From Thiohalocapsa marina (GTDB lineage Bacteria; Pseudomonadota; Gammaproteobacteria; Chromatiales; Chromatiaceae): a stretch of 64,000 nucleotides of DNA. The translations under genes were made by a program, and so were the position numbers. The stretch lies in NCBI RefSeq assembly GCF_008632335.1, contig NZ_VWXX01000005.1:155032-219031 (forward strand). The letters are read 5' to 3'. The notes beneath the pieces are model-generated. The model saw nothing but the letters and a program-made list of their open reading frames with translations, did no database searches and was not told the DNA's origin. This document shows positions 11,140-22,277 of the stretch, in pieces; the first letter of the stretch is position 1; each line of letters opens with the position of its first letter.

Positions 11140-11889
11140 TCAGTGTTTTCCGGGTTCCAGTGGAACGCCGCGGCGCTCATACCTCACATAGGACTCGAGG
11201 GCGATCATGCGTGGATCGGCCGGGCTCATTGCCTCGCCCTCCAGCGGGTTGCGGATGCACCAGTTGTCGTCGGTGACCGCAAAGCGCCCCAGCTCCGAGC
11301 TGTCGGGATCGGTCAGCACGGTCTCGTCGACATTGGCGCCGGCGTGCTTGGCGCTGAGGAAGGCCTGTGCCAGGGTCGGCACCGTCGGCTCGATACGGTT
11401 GATGCCGACGCCGATGTTGTGGAACCTGTTGTCGGTGAACAGCGCCTGATCCTGCTCGATGACATGACAGGAGACGCAGCGCCCCTGCACCAGGAAGACG
11501 CTCAGACCACGGATCTGCTGCGGTGTCATGGCATCCGCCTCGCCGCCGAAATAGAAGCGGTCGAAGGGCGAATCGCCGGCGATCAGCGTGCGCTCGAAGC
11601 TGGCGATGGCCTTGGCCACCTCGTCCATGGTGATGGCATCGGGCTCGGTGCCGAACACCTCGCGAAATGCCTCGACATAGGCCGGATCGGTACGCACCAC
11701 CTCAGGGATGGGCCCATGATCCGCCAGGCCGCCCTCCACCGGATTGACGAACGGCCGCAGTGACTGCGACTCCAGCGTGGGCTCCCGTCCGTCCCAGAAC
11801 TGGCTGGTGAGATAGGCCGCATTGACCACCGTCGGCGCGTTGCGGGTACCGCGCAGGGCATTATTGCTGGCCGCCTTCCAGCGTGGCTT
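11140..11889 (-). pseudogene. Chimeric remnant: dihaem peroxidase fragment fused to a c-type cytochrome tail
   Basis: The open part resembles the second haem domain of MauG/CcpA-type dihaem cytochrome c peroxidases: NALRGTRNAPTVVNAAYLTS (upstream of any start), FWDGREPTLE, ASFERTLIAGDSPFDRF and one CVSCH haem site. The N-terminal haem domain and signal peptide are missing; the frame meets a stop at 11890. From about residue 188 the sequence switches to NWCIRNPLEGEAMSPADPRM, which looks like the end of a TsdA/SoxA-type cytochrome rather than the peroxidase C-terminus. It therefore looks like debris of two cytochrome genes joined in frame, lying next to dif. Confidence 0.7.
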
Positions 11890-11957
11890 CTATAGTCAAG
11901 GCATTGGCCGGCGCGGTGCGGCACGCGCCGGCAGACAGTGCCTATGGGAGATCCGGC

Positions 11958-14816
11958 GTGTTTGATCGCAACATTCTGCTCTTCGACATCATTGCCCTGG
12001 AGTGGCTGATCGCCATCCTGGCGGCGCTGGTGTTGGTGCTGGGCGGCGGCTTTGTGGGCTGGGGCGTGGGCCGTCAGCGGCGTGCCCTGAAACGCGTGCG
12101 GCTGCAGCCGGAACAGACGCGCTGGCACAGCCTGACGGAGGCGCAGACCCTGCAGCAGCTGCAGGCGGATGCCCATGGCCTGAGCGCGGCGGCGGCCCGG
12201 CTGCGGCTTACCGAACATGGCGCCAACCGGCTTCCGGAGGCCAGGCCGCGCAGCGCGCTGGTGCGATTCCTCGCCCAGTTCCACAATGTGCTGATCTATG
12301 TGCTGCTCAGTGCCGGGCTGGTGACCGCGATGTTGCAGCACTGGCTCGATGCCGGCGTGATCCTTGGCGTTGTGCTGGTGAATGCCGCCATCGGTTTCGT
12401 GCAGGAAGGCAAGGCGGAAGATGCCCTGCGCGCCATCCGGCGGATGCTGTCGCCCCTGGCGATGGTCTGGCGCGACGGCCGGCTGATCAGCATCGAGGCC
12501 GCCAATCTGGTGCCTGGCGACCTGGTGGCCCTGCAATCAGGCGACAAGGTGCCCGCGGACCTGCGTCTGCTGCGTACCAAGGGGCTGCAGATCGAAGAGG
12601 CGGCGCTCACCGGGGAGTCACTGCCGGTGGACAAGCGCCCGGACCCCCTGCCCCGGGATACCGTGCTGGCGGATCGACGTTGCATGGCCTACTCGGGCAC
12701 CCTCGTCACCCACGGCCAGGGCAGCGGCATCGTCGTTGCCACCGGCGCCGACACCGAGATCGGCCGCATCAGCGCCCTGGTTGCCGGCGTGCAGCAACTC
12801 ACCACGCCGCTGTTGCGGCAGATGGCCCAGTTCGGCCGCTGGCTCACCGGCGCCATCCTGTTGCTGGCCGCCGCCGGCTTCGCCTTCGGCATGCTGGTGC
12901 GCGACTACAGCGCCAGCGAGATGTTCATGGCCGCGGTGGGCCTGGCCGTGGCCGCCATCCCCGAGGGGCTGCCGGCCATCATGACCATCACGCTGGCGAT
13001 CGGTGTGCAGCGTATGGCCGCGCGCAACGCCATCGTGCGTCGGCTGCCGGCGGTGGAGACCCTGGGCACCGTGGGTCTGATCTGCTCGGACAAGACCGGC
13101 ACCCTCACCTGCAACGAGATGACCGTGACCGCCATTGCCACCGCCGGGCGGCAGCTAGGTCTGAGTGGCGCCGGCTATGATCCCCATGGCACCTTCAGCG
13201 TCGATGGCGAGCACCTGGCGCCACAGGGCGATGCGGCGCTGCAGGAGATCCTGCGCGCCGTTGTGCTGTGCAACGACAGCACCCTGGAACAGCTGGACGG
13301 CGACTGGCGGGTGCATGGCGACCCGATGGAGGGCGCCCTGCTGGTGGCCGGCGCCAAGGCGGGCCTGGACCTGGTGCGGATCGCCAAGGACTACCCCCGT
13401 ACCGACCTGATCCCATTCGAGTCCGAGCACAAGTTCATGGCTACGCTGCACCACAGCCATGCCGGTGAATCCTTCATCTATGTCAAGGGCGCGCCGGAGG
13501 CCGTGCTGGACATGTGCGCCACGCAGCGGGCCAGTTCCGACGCGGGGGCCACAATCAGCGCCCTGACGCCGGCGCTCTGGCACGCGCGCATGGAGGCGAT
13601 GGCGGATGTCGGCCTGCGGGTGCTGGCAGTGGCGGTCAAGCCGGCGCAACCGCATCGCTCCGAGCTGGACTTTGCCGATGTCGACAGCGACCTGACCCTG
13701 CTGGGGCTGTTCGGCCTCATGGACCCGCCCCGGGCGGAGGCCATCGCCGCCGTGCGCGACTGTGCCGCCGCCGGCATCCGGGTGAAGATGATCACCGGCG
13801 ATCATGTGGCCACGGCGCGCTCCATCGCGCGTCGCATCGGTCTGGCCAATCCGGATGCCGCGCTGACCGGGAGGGAACTCGACCAGCTGGACGATGCCAC
13901 GCTGCAGCAGCGCGTGGCAGAGGTGGATGTCTATGCGCGGGTGACGCCGGAGCACAAACTGCGACTGGTGCAGCTGTTACAGGGTGCCGGGCGGGTGGTG
14001 GCGATGACCGGCGACGGCGTCAACGATGCGCCGGCGCTCAAGCGGGCGGATGTCGGTATCGCCATGGGGGTCAAGGGCACCGAGGCCGCCAAGGAGGCCG
14101 CCGAGATGGTGCTGGCGGATGACAATTTCGCCTCCATCGCCAGTGCCGTCGAGGAGGGGCGCACGGTCTACGACAACCTGCGCAAGGCGATCCTGTTCAT
14201 CCTGCCCACCAACGGCGGCGAGGCCCTGGTGGTGCTGGGTGCGATCCTGTTCGGTTTCCAGCAGTTTCCGCTGACGCCGGTGCAGATCCTGTGGGTGAAC
14301 ATGATCACCGCGGTCACCCTGGCCCTGGCGCTGGCGTTCGAACCGCCTGAGCCCGGGGTCATGCGCCGGCCCCCGCGCAATGCCGGCCAGCCGGTGCTGA
14401 CGCCGCTGTTCCTGTGGCGCATCGGTTATGTCTCGCTGATCCTCATGGGCGGCACCTTCGGCCTCTTCCTGTGGGAACTGGAGGCCGGCGAAGGCATTGC
14501 GCATGCACGAACGGTGGCGGTTAACACCCTGGTCATGTTCGAGATCTTCTATCTGTTCAACTCGCGCTACATGACCGCCCCGGTGCTGAATCGCGAGGGC
14601 CTGCTGGGCAACCGCTTCGCATTGCTGGCGGTGGGCCTGCTGCTGCTGTTCCAGTTGGGCTTCACCTACCTGCCGCCATTGCAGGCGCTGTTCGGCACCG
14701 CCGCCATCGGTCTGACCACCTGGCTGCGCATCGTCGCGGTGGCGGCGTCCGTGCTGTTCATCGTCGAGCTGGAGAAGGCCCTGGTGAGGCGCTACACCAG
14801 CAACAGCAGACCTTGA
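11958..14816 (+). CDS. P-type cation-transporting ATPase (P2/PacL-like)
   Basis: Membrane ion pump of about 952 residues with the complete P-type set: TGES actuator loop, AIPEGLP in M4, phosphorylation motif SDKTGTLT near residue 378, DPPR, GDGVNDAPAL and six C-terminal helices. The M4 PEGLP and C-terminal cation ATPase domain place it with P2-type Ca2+ or Na+/K+-like pumps such as PacL; the ion cannot be told. An extra N-terminal hydrophobic helix (LIAILAALVLVLGGGFVGWG) precedes the usual N-domain. GTG at 11958 with GGGAG seven bases upstream is preferred over ATG at 11883. It lies divergent from the broken cytochrome gene. Confidence 0.88.
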   Translation: MFDRNILLFDIIALEWLIAILAALVLVLGGGFVGWGVGRQRRALKRVRLQPEQTRWHSLTEAQTLQQLQADAHGLSAAAARLRLTEHGANRLPEARPRSALVRFLAQFHNVLIYVLLSAGLVTAMLQHWLDAGVILGVVLVNAAIGFVQEGKAEDALRAIRRMLSPLAMVWRDGRLISIEAANLVPGDLVALQSGDKVPADLRLLRTKGLQIEEAALTGESLPVDKRPDPLPRDTVLADRRCMAYSGTLVTHGQGSGIVVATGADTEIGRISALVAGVQQLTTPLLRQMAQFGRWLTGAILLLAAAGFAFGMLVRDYSASEMFMAAVGLAVAAIPEGLPAIMTITLAIGVQRMAARNAIVRRLPAVETLGTVGLICSDKTGTLTCNEMTVTAIATAGRQLGLSGAGYDPHGTFSVDGEHLAPQGDAALQEILRAVVLCNDSTLEQLDGDWRVHGDPMEGALLVAGAKAGLDLVRIAKDYPRTDLIPFESEHKFMATLHHSHAGESFIYVKGAPEAVLDMCATQRASSDAGATISALTPALWHARMEAMADVGLRVLAVAVKPAQPHRSELDFADVDSDLTLLGLFGLMDPPRAEAIAAVRDCAAAGIRVKMITGDHVATARSIARRIGLANPDAALTGRELDQLDDATLQQRVAEVDVYARVTPEHKLRLVQLLQGAGRVVAMTGDGVNDAPALKRADVGIAMGVKGTEAAKEAAEMVLADDNFASIASAVEEGRTVYDNLRKAILFILPTNGGEALVVLGAILFGFQQFPLTPVQILWVNMITAVTLALALAFEPPEPGVMRRPPRNAGQPVLTPLFLWRIGYVSLILMGGTFGLFLWELEAGEGIAHARTVAVNTLVMFEIFYLFNSRYMTAPVLNREGLLGNRFALLAVGLLLLFQLGFTYLPPLQALFGTAAIGLTTWLRIVAVAASVLFIVELEKALVRRYTSNSRP

Positions 14817-14876
14817 GCTTGTGGCGGGCGGCGGGTAACCTGCGGCGATCTGCTTCAACAGACAGGCAACCCTTGC

Positions 14877-16247
14877 ATGGCCGTGTCTCCCATCGTCGAA
14901 GTGCTCTGTCTCGGTGTCGACGCCGCGGGTCTCGGCGTCGGCGAGCAGCCGCAATTGGCGAACGAGGAACTGGCCTTTACCGTTGCGACGGACCGCCCGG
15001 CCGTGCACCAGGCCTTCTCGCGGTCGGGGCGCTGGGACATCATCCTGTGCAGCGCGGCGGCATTCTACGATCTTGCGGTGGACTACTGGCTGCAGGACGA
15101 CGATGACGGTGAGCGGGTCGCGTCCTTGATCCTGGTGCGCGGGCCGGGGAGCCAGCTGGCACCGGCGGAGGCCGCGGCCCGCGGGGCGGCCGACCTGGTG
15201 ACCCACGGCGATCGTGAGCATCTGGCGATGGTCATGGCCCGGGAACTGGCGGTGGCGCGGTTACGCCGCCGCCTCGATGAACAGCCCGCCACCCCAGGCC
15301 AGGCTGCGCTGCTGTTGCCGCGGATCATCGATTACGAACGTCCGGCGCCCATCAGTCGCGGGGCCGCCGCGGCCGAAACCGAAGCCGCGTTGCAGATCCC
15401 GCAACTGGCCGCCACCGCCGGCGAGATCACGGACCGGCATGTCAAGGCGTTGATCGAACACGGCGGCCTGACGCTGGAGTTCCAGGCCATCGTGCCCCTA
15501 CGGCAGCGCCATGACCTTCGGGCGCCAGATGCGGGCATGTTCGAGGCCCTGCTGCGGCTGCGCGACGAGCAGGGCCGCTTGTTGCCGCCGGGGCGCTTTT
15601 TCCCTGCCGCGACGCGGCATCAGTGGCTGGGTCGGCTGGACCTCTGGGTCTTTCGGCGCGCGCTGTCGGTGCTGGCGGGCGTGCAGGCCGCCAGTGGCGA
15701 GATGCCCCGGCTGTTCCTGAATCTGTCCGCGGAGACGCTGCACGCCCGGGAGGTCGGCGATGCGGTGATTGCTGCCGTGGCCGACGCCCGGATCGGCTAC
15801 GGCAGCCTCGTGGTGGAAGTGCAGCGCGACACGCTGATGCAGGACCCCCCTGCCCTGCGTCGCTTGGCCAAGACGCTGAAGGCCAACGGCCACGGATTGC
15901 TGCTGGAACAGTTCGGCAGCGCGGATTGCGGCCTGCTGAGCGCGCAGAAGGACCACCTGACCCATGTCAAGCTGGCGGCGGCGCTGGTCCAGGGTGGGGA
16001 CCGCGCGTTGCTGCGCAGCGATGACATCCGGCAGTGCGTGCGTTGCGCCCGCAACCACGGCGTCCAGGTCATCGCGCTGGCAGTGGATGACCCGGCGATG
16101 CTGCCGGGCCTGCATGCCCTGGGGGTGGATTACGTCCAGGGGCACCTGTTCGGGTTGCCCAGCGAGAAACTGGTCTACCCGGCACTGGTGCGGACGGAAC
16201 TTGGACCTCCCCAGGGGCCGACTCGAGGGTCATCTCAGCCCGGCTGA
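14877..16247 (+). CDS. Degenerate EAL-domain protein with receiver-like N-terminus
   Basis: 456 residues. The first 125 residues look like a diverged receiver/Rossmann domain (WDIILCSAAAFYDL, ASLILVRG) without a clear phospho-acceptor. The C-terminal half is an EAL fold: FEALLRL at about 222, LFLNLSAETL, VVEVQRD, GVDYVQGHLFGLP. Key catalytic residues are lost: the DDFG metal motif reads EQFG and the AEGVE Glu region reads LAVDDP, so phosphodiesterase activity is unlikely. Architecture and degeneracy recall FimX-type c-di-GMP effectors that work with PilZ, and a pilZ gene is present at 4422; this link is inference. Confidence 0.75.
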   Translation: MAVSPIVEVLCLGVDAAGLGVGEQPQLANEELAFTVATDRPAVHQAFSRSGRWDIILCSAAAFYDLAVDYWLQDDDDGERVASLILVRGPGSQLAPAEAAARGAADLVTHGDREHLAMVMARELAVARLRRRLDEQPATPGQAALLLPRIIDYERPAPISRGAAAAETEAALQIPQLAATAGEITDRHVKALIEHGGLTLEFQAIVPLRQRHDLRAPDAGMFEALLRLRDEQGRLLPPGRFFPAATRHQWLGRLDLWVFRRALSVLAGVQAASGEMPRLFLNLSAETLHAREVGDAVIAAVADARIGYGSLVVEVQRDTLMQDPPALRRLAKTLKANGHGLLLEQFGSADCGLLSAQKDHLTHVKLAAALVQGGDRALLRSDDIRQCVRCARNHGVQVIALAVDDPAMLPGLHALGVDYVQGHLFGLPSEKLVYPALVRTELGPPQGPTRGSSQPG

Positions 16248-16273
16248 TCGGCGCTGCAGATGCGGTTTCGGCA

Positions 16274-16600
16274 TCATTCAGCGTGCGGCAACTCCGGCTC
16301 GACGACGCCGTTGCGCACCAGCACGCGATGCACCTTGCGGCTGGTTTTGGCCAGCCGCGCGAGGTCACCGAAATCGGGGCGTTCGCCCCGGCCCAGGCGT
16401 TGTTCCCAGTCGCTCAGCTCCGCCTCCAGGAACTCCAGCAACTTCACTGAGCAGCCATTGCACGCGCCGTCGCACAGCCGGGCCGCTGGTGATTCGAACG
16501 GCAACGCCGCCCGCACCTGGCCGATCAGCCGGCGCATGGCGGTGCGGGTGTCCGGCTTTCGGCGCGGTGCCGCGGCCGCCATGGGGTGCGGCTCCGCCAT
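16274..16600 (-). CDS. Small conserved protein with CxxxCxxC motif, downstream of clpB
   Basis: Protein of 108 residues, no recognised domain. The most striking part is CDGACNGCSVKLLEFLEAEL: a CxxxCxxC cluster followed by an amphipathic helix, then SDWEQRLGRGERPDFGDL and a basic KTSRKVHRVLVRNG segment. It could bind a metal ion. The ATG lies 15 bases after the clpB stop on the same strand, so it is probably cotranscribed with clpB and heat-induced. The Cys spacing looks deliberate and the length is a clean single ORF, so I regard it as real. Confidence 0.65.
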   Translation of the reverse strand: MAEPHPMAAAAPRRKPDTRTAMRRLIGQVRAALPFESPAARLCDGACNGCSVKLLEFLEAELSDWEQRLGRGERPDFGDLARLAKTSRKVHRVLVRNGVVEPELPHAE

Positions 16601-16615
16601 GCTGCTGTTGGCCCG

Positions 16616-19213
<2,598 letters not shown>

Positions 19214-19274
19214 CGGTATGTCCTCATGGCGAAGAAATCTTGAAAATACTGATGTTTTTCGTTCTGTGCGCGAA

Positions 19275-19301
19275 ATGCGGGGTCCGTTGCATCAATTCAA
19301 G
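19275..19301 (-). promoter_or_regulatory. Sigma-32 (heat-shock) promoter of clpB
   Basis: On the minus strand CTTGAA (19296-19301) is followed, after 13 bases, by CCCCGCAT (19275-19282). This fits the RpoH consensus CTTGAA-N13/14-CCCCATNT with only the inserted GC in the -10 element differing. It is about 60 bases before the clpB ATG. Confidence 0.8.
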
Positions 19302-19419
19302 CACATACGGGACGCGTTGGCCCGTCGGCGTGCCAATCCTACCCTTGTGGGGGTTACGGATTCCCAATCAGGGTGTTGCGTTGCAAACCTCTAGTGTATA
19401 CTGACTGTTCCAGGGGCGC

Positions 19420-20874
19420 GTGCCAGTCTCTTTCGTAGCATCTGGCTGGGTAGGTCGACTGGGTCGCTCGGCTGGACTCGCCGGCCGCGCTGGCCTGGCG
19501 CCTTGGCAGGCCGCCCTGACCGCTCGCATGCAGCTGCCGAATACCGAACCCGTGAACAGTCCCTTCGACCGGATGCTTGCCGACACCAGCGCCGCCTGGC
19601 GCTGGCCCGACTACCAGTCTCTGCTCGAAGGGGCACTTCCCGGCGGCGCCCCTCTCGAAGCTGGCGATCCGGGGCGGGCGCCGGGCGGTCGGCTGCTGGC
19701 GTTGATCCGCGCCGCCTGCTTCATCGAGTGGCGCTACTATTCGGTGCTTGCCCCTGCCTTTCGTGGCATCGTCGGCCTGGCGCTGGTCAACCCCCGGGGG
19801 CATGCGCCGTCGCTGACCGAAAGCGGTCTGCTGACCATCGTCGCGGGCGTACTGCCCCCTATCGAGACCGCCGATCAGGCCGTGACTGATCCACCGGCAC
19901 CGGTCGATTCGGCGGTATCGCCGGAAAGTCTGTCCTGGATGCACCTGTTTCCGACTGCCGCATGCCGCTTCAACCAGCCCGATGCCGGCGGATTGATCGC
20001 AGAGGACGCGACCTGTCGGCTGGAACTGCGGCACGACGGCGCCGGCGGCGCCGATCTGACGCTGCAGGTGGGGCTGGGACCGGGACTGCGACCAGCGCTG
20101 AAACTGGAGTTGCAGCACCGCGGCCTGACCGCGCTGGCCAATCCGCCCGCGGCCGGTCGCGATCTGCGGCGCGTGCCGGGTGGGCATTGGGTGGTGCACA
20201 CGCCGTCGCCGGCGGCGTTGACCAGCGGCCGGCTGCGACTCGGGCCGGATCTTGAATCGGCGCTGTCGGCAGCCGTCGGCGACGGCGCCGGCGCCTTTGC
20301 GTCGCCCTCCTTGTTGCAGCGGTTGCGCGGCCAGGCGCAGGATACGGCGGCATGGCGCTCTGCCAACGGCTATTACGAGCACAGTTTCGGCATCCATCCG
20401 TTGCCGTTCCACGGGTGGGATTTCCTGTTCGTGCCGGATGCCGAGCGCGGCCAGTCCCTGGTGATGCAGACTTATCGCGGGAGTCGCCAGTTGCGCTACG
20501 TTGAGGTCGGCTGGCAGCAGGGTGGGCGACCCAGGCGGCACCGGTTCAACCACCACGAACTGCAACTGACCTGGCCCGAACGCATTGCGGACCCTGTGCT
20601 CGGGGTCGAACGGCCGGTTCGGCGCCGACTGATTGCCGAGGGCCGCGGACTGCGGCTGACGCTGGACGCTCATGTGCAGCATTGCATCCCGCTGCTGCGA
20701 AGCGCGCGTGCGGCGGTACGGCACTTCTTCATCTGCGAGGAGATCGGCCTGGCGAACTGGACCCTGACCGACGCCAGCGGCCAGGTGTTGGCAGCGGTTG
20801 TCGACCAGCCCTGCGGCGGTGAATTGGCCCATCGTCGCTGGCGTGTGCCGGCGGCGGATCCGGCCCGGTCATGA
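19420..20874 (+). CDS. Uncharacterised protein with CrtC/AttH-like C-terminal half
   Basis: 484 residues without a function I can name. The C-terminal third has a lipocalin-like look: NGYYEHSFGIHPLPFHGWDF, then LRYVEVGWQQ, FNHHELQLTW, LDAHVQHCIP and GGELAHRRW. The spacing of aromatic, His and Gly residues resembles the CrtC (carotenoid 1,2-hydratase)/AttH calycin fold, a tentative reading. The N-terminal part (LIRAACFIEWRYYSVLAPAFRGIVGLALVNP) would be the first strand pair of the same fold. It overlaps the following FAD reductase gene by ATGA, so the two are coupled and probably act in one pathway. GTG at 19420 is used; ATG at 19528 is the main alternative. A possible -10 TATACT lies at 19397. 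Confidence 0.6.
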   Translation: MPVSFVASGWVGRLGRSAGLAGRAGLAPWQAALTARMQLPNTEPVNSPFDRMLADTSAAWRWPDYQSLLEGALPGGAPLEAGDPGRAPGGRLLALIRAACFIEWRYYSVLAPAFRGIVGLALVNPRGHAPSLTESGLLTIVAGVLPPIETADQAVTDPPAPVDSAVSPESLSWMHLFPTAACRFNQPDAGGLIAEDATCRLELRHDGAGGADLTLQVGLGPGLRPALKLELQHRGLTALANPPAAGRDLRRVPGGHWVVHTPSPAALTSGRLRLGPDLESALSAAVGDGAGAFASPSLLQRLRGQAQDTAAWRSANGYYEHSFGIHPLPFHGWDFLFVPDAERGQSLVMQTYRGSRQLRYVEVGWQQGGRPRRHRFNHHELQLTWPERIADPVLGVERPVRRRLIAEGRGLRLTLDAHVQHCIPLLRSARAAVRHFFICEEIGLANWTLTDASGQVLAAVVDQPCGGELAHRRWRVPAADPARS

Positions 20875-22277
20875 GCCCGGTCATGAGTATGCCGCCGCCG
20901 GAGGTCATCATCGTCGGCGCCGGCCCGGCCGGCTGCGCCCTCGCCTGCCGTCTGGCCCGCGCCGACGTCTCCACGCTGCTGCTGGACAAGGCGTCGTTTC
21001 CACGGGACAAGGTCTGCGGCGACTGCCTGAGCCCAAGGGCCCAGCACCATCTGGCGCGCCTGGGGCTGCTGGACGACATCGCCGCGGAGGCCCATGCGGT
21101 GTCGCGCATCGGCTTCCAGGCACCCAGTGGCGCCCGGGCATCCGCAGACATCGCCCGGGCGCTGCGTGCGGATGCGGCGGATCCCCGGTCGATGCCGGGC
21201 CGGGCGCTGGTGCTGCCGCGCCGGCGGTTCGACGAACGGCTGTGGCGACACGCGCTGGCGGCCGGCGCACAGTTTCGCGTCGGCCATGTGCGGCAATTAC
21301 TGCGCAGCGGAGAGCCGGGCACGGCTGACTCCCGCTTGGTTGGCGCTGGCGCCGGTGTGTTCGCCGGCGTGGTGAATGACTCGGTCGATAGTTCGACGAA
21401 CGGCACTGTCTGTGGTGTGCTGCTGAACGGCGAACCGGTCCCGGCGCGGCTGGTGGTGGTCGCCACCGGCGCTGCAACGGGGTTGCTCCGGCGGAGCCCC
21501 CTGTACCCGGCGAGGTCGGTGCCCAATCCTGTGCACAGGCCGATGAACAGAGAGGCGCACGGGCCGCTGCACAGCGTGGCCGCGCGCTGCTACCTCAGCG
21601 GCGTTGCCATGCCGGATGCCGGTCTGCGCTTCTTCTTCGACCACCTGCCCCTGCCCGGATATGCCTGGGTGTTTCCGACCGGTCCCCGCAGCGCGAACAT
21701 TGGCTTCTGGTACAACGGCAAGCAGCGGCAGTCTGCGGCGGCGCTGCTGACGCAGTTGCTCGCCAGGCACCCGGTGCTGTCCGCGCTGGCGCGGGATGCG
21801 GAGACGGTGGGTCCCGTCGCCGGTTTTCCGATTCGCACCGATTTCCTGACCGCGCCCAAGGTGGCGCCGGGGCTGCTGGCCATCGGCGAGGCCGCGGGCC
21901 TGGTGAATCCCTTCACCGGCGAGGGCATCGACTACGCGCTGGAATCCGCCGAACTGGCGGCGGAGACCGTGCTGGAGGCCTTCGGTCGGCTTGACCGGCA
22001 GCGAGACTGGCCGCACCAAGGGCCGCTGACGGCCGGCGCCCTGGCCAGCTATCCCCGCGCCCTGAACCGGCGCTTCCGTTCGCTGTTCCTGGTCATGGCA
22101 ACGGCCCATCGCTATGGCTTCAATCCCTGGGTGTTCAACCGTCTGTTCGGCGGCGGCGAGCGCGGACAGCCCCTGGTGGATACCCTGGTTCGGGTCTGTT
22201 TCGGTGCCGCGCCGCCGTTGAGCCTGCTGCATCCGATCCCCATCGCACGGCTGCTGTGGAGCCGCGCCGAGCGCTGA
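20871..22277 (+). CDS. Geranylgeranyl-reductase-family FAD-dependent oxidoreductase
   Basis: FAD enzyme of 468 residues with the dinucleotide-binding GAGPAGCALACRLARAD at the N-terminus, the PRDKVCGDCLSPRA motif that marks the geranylgeranyl reductase family, PGRALVLPRRRFDERLW, and the GD-like motif LLAIGEAAGLVNPFTGEGIDYAL. Relatives saturate isoprenoid chains, modify archaeal lipids or reduce carotenoid/quinone side chains. Substrate not assignable here. Coupled by a 4-base overlap to the lipocalin-like gene upstream, hinting at a lipid or isoprenoid pathway. About 80 residues near position 150-230 are low-complexity and diverged. Confidence 0.82.
   Translation: MSPVMSMPPPEVIIVGAGPAGCALACRLARADVSTLLLDKASFPRDKVCGDCLSPRAQHHLARLGLLDDIAAEAHAVSRIGFQAPSGARASADIARALRADAADPRSMPGRALVLPRRRFDERLWRHALAAGAQFRVGHVRQLLRSGEPGTADSRLVGAGAGVFAGVVNDSVDSSTNGTVCGVLLNGEPVPARLVVVATGAATGLLRRSPLYPARSVPNPVHRPMNREAHGPLHSVAARCYLSGVAMPDAGLRFFFDHLPLPGYAWVFPTGPRSANIGFWYNGKQRQSAAALLTQLLARHPVLSALARDAETVGPVAGFPIRTDFLTAPKVAPGLLAIGEAAGLVNPFTGEGIDYALESAELAAETVLEAFGRLDRQRDWPHQGPLTAGALASYPRALNRRFRSLFLVMATAHRYGFNPWVFNRLFGGGERGQPLVDTLVRVCFGAAPPLSLLHPIPIARLLWSRAER

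Noticed and set aside
10523..16000. Second dif-like copy that would bound an integrated element
   Set aside because: Looked for ACATAA/TTATGT-type XerD arms to the right of dif up to 16 kb; none convincing was found, so an intact dif-integrated element is not supported.
19391..19402. TATACT before the 484-residue gene as a firm promoter
   Set aside because: Only a poor -35 (TGTTGC) at 17 bases; mentioned in the gene entry but not called as a feature.
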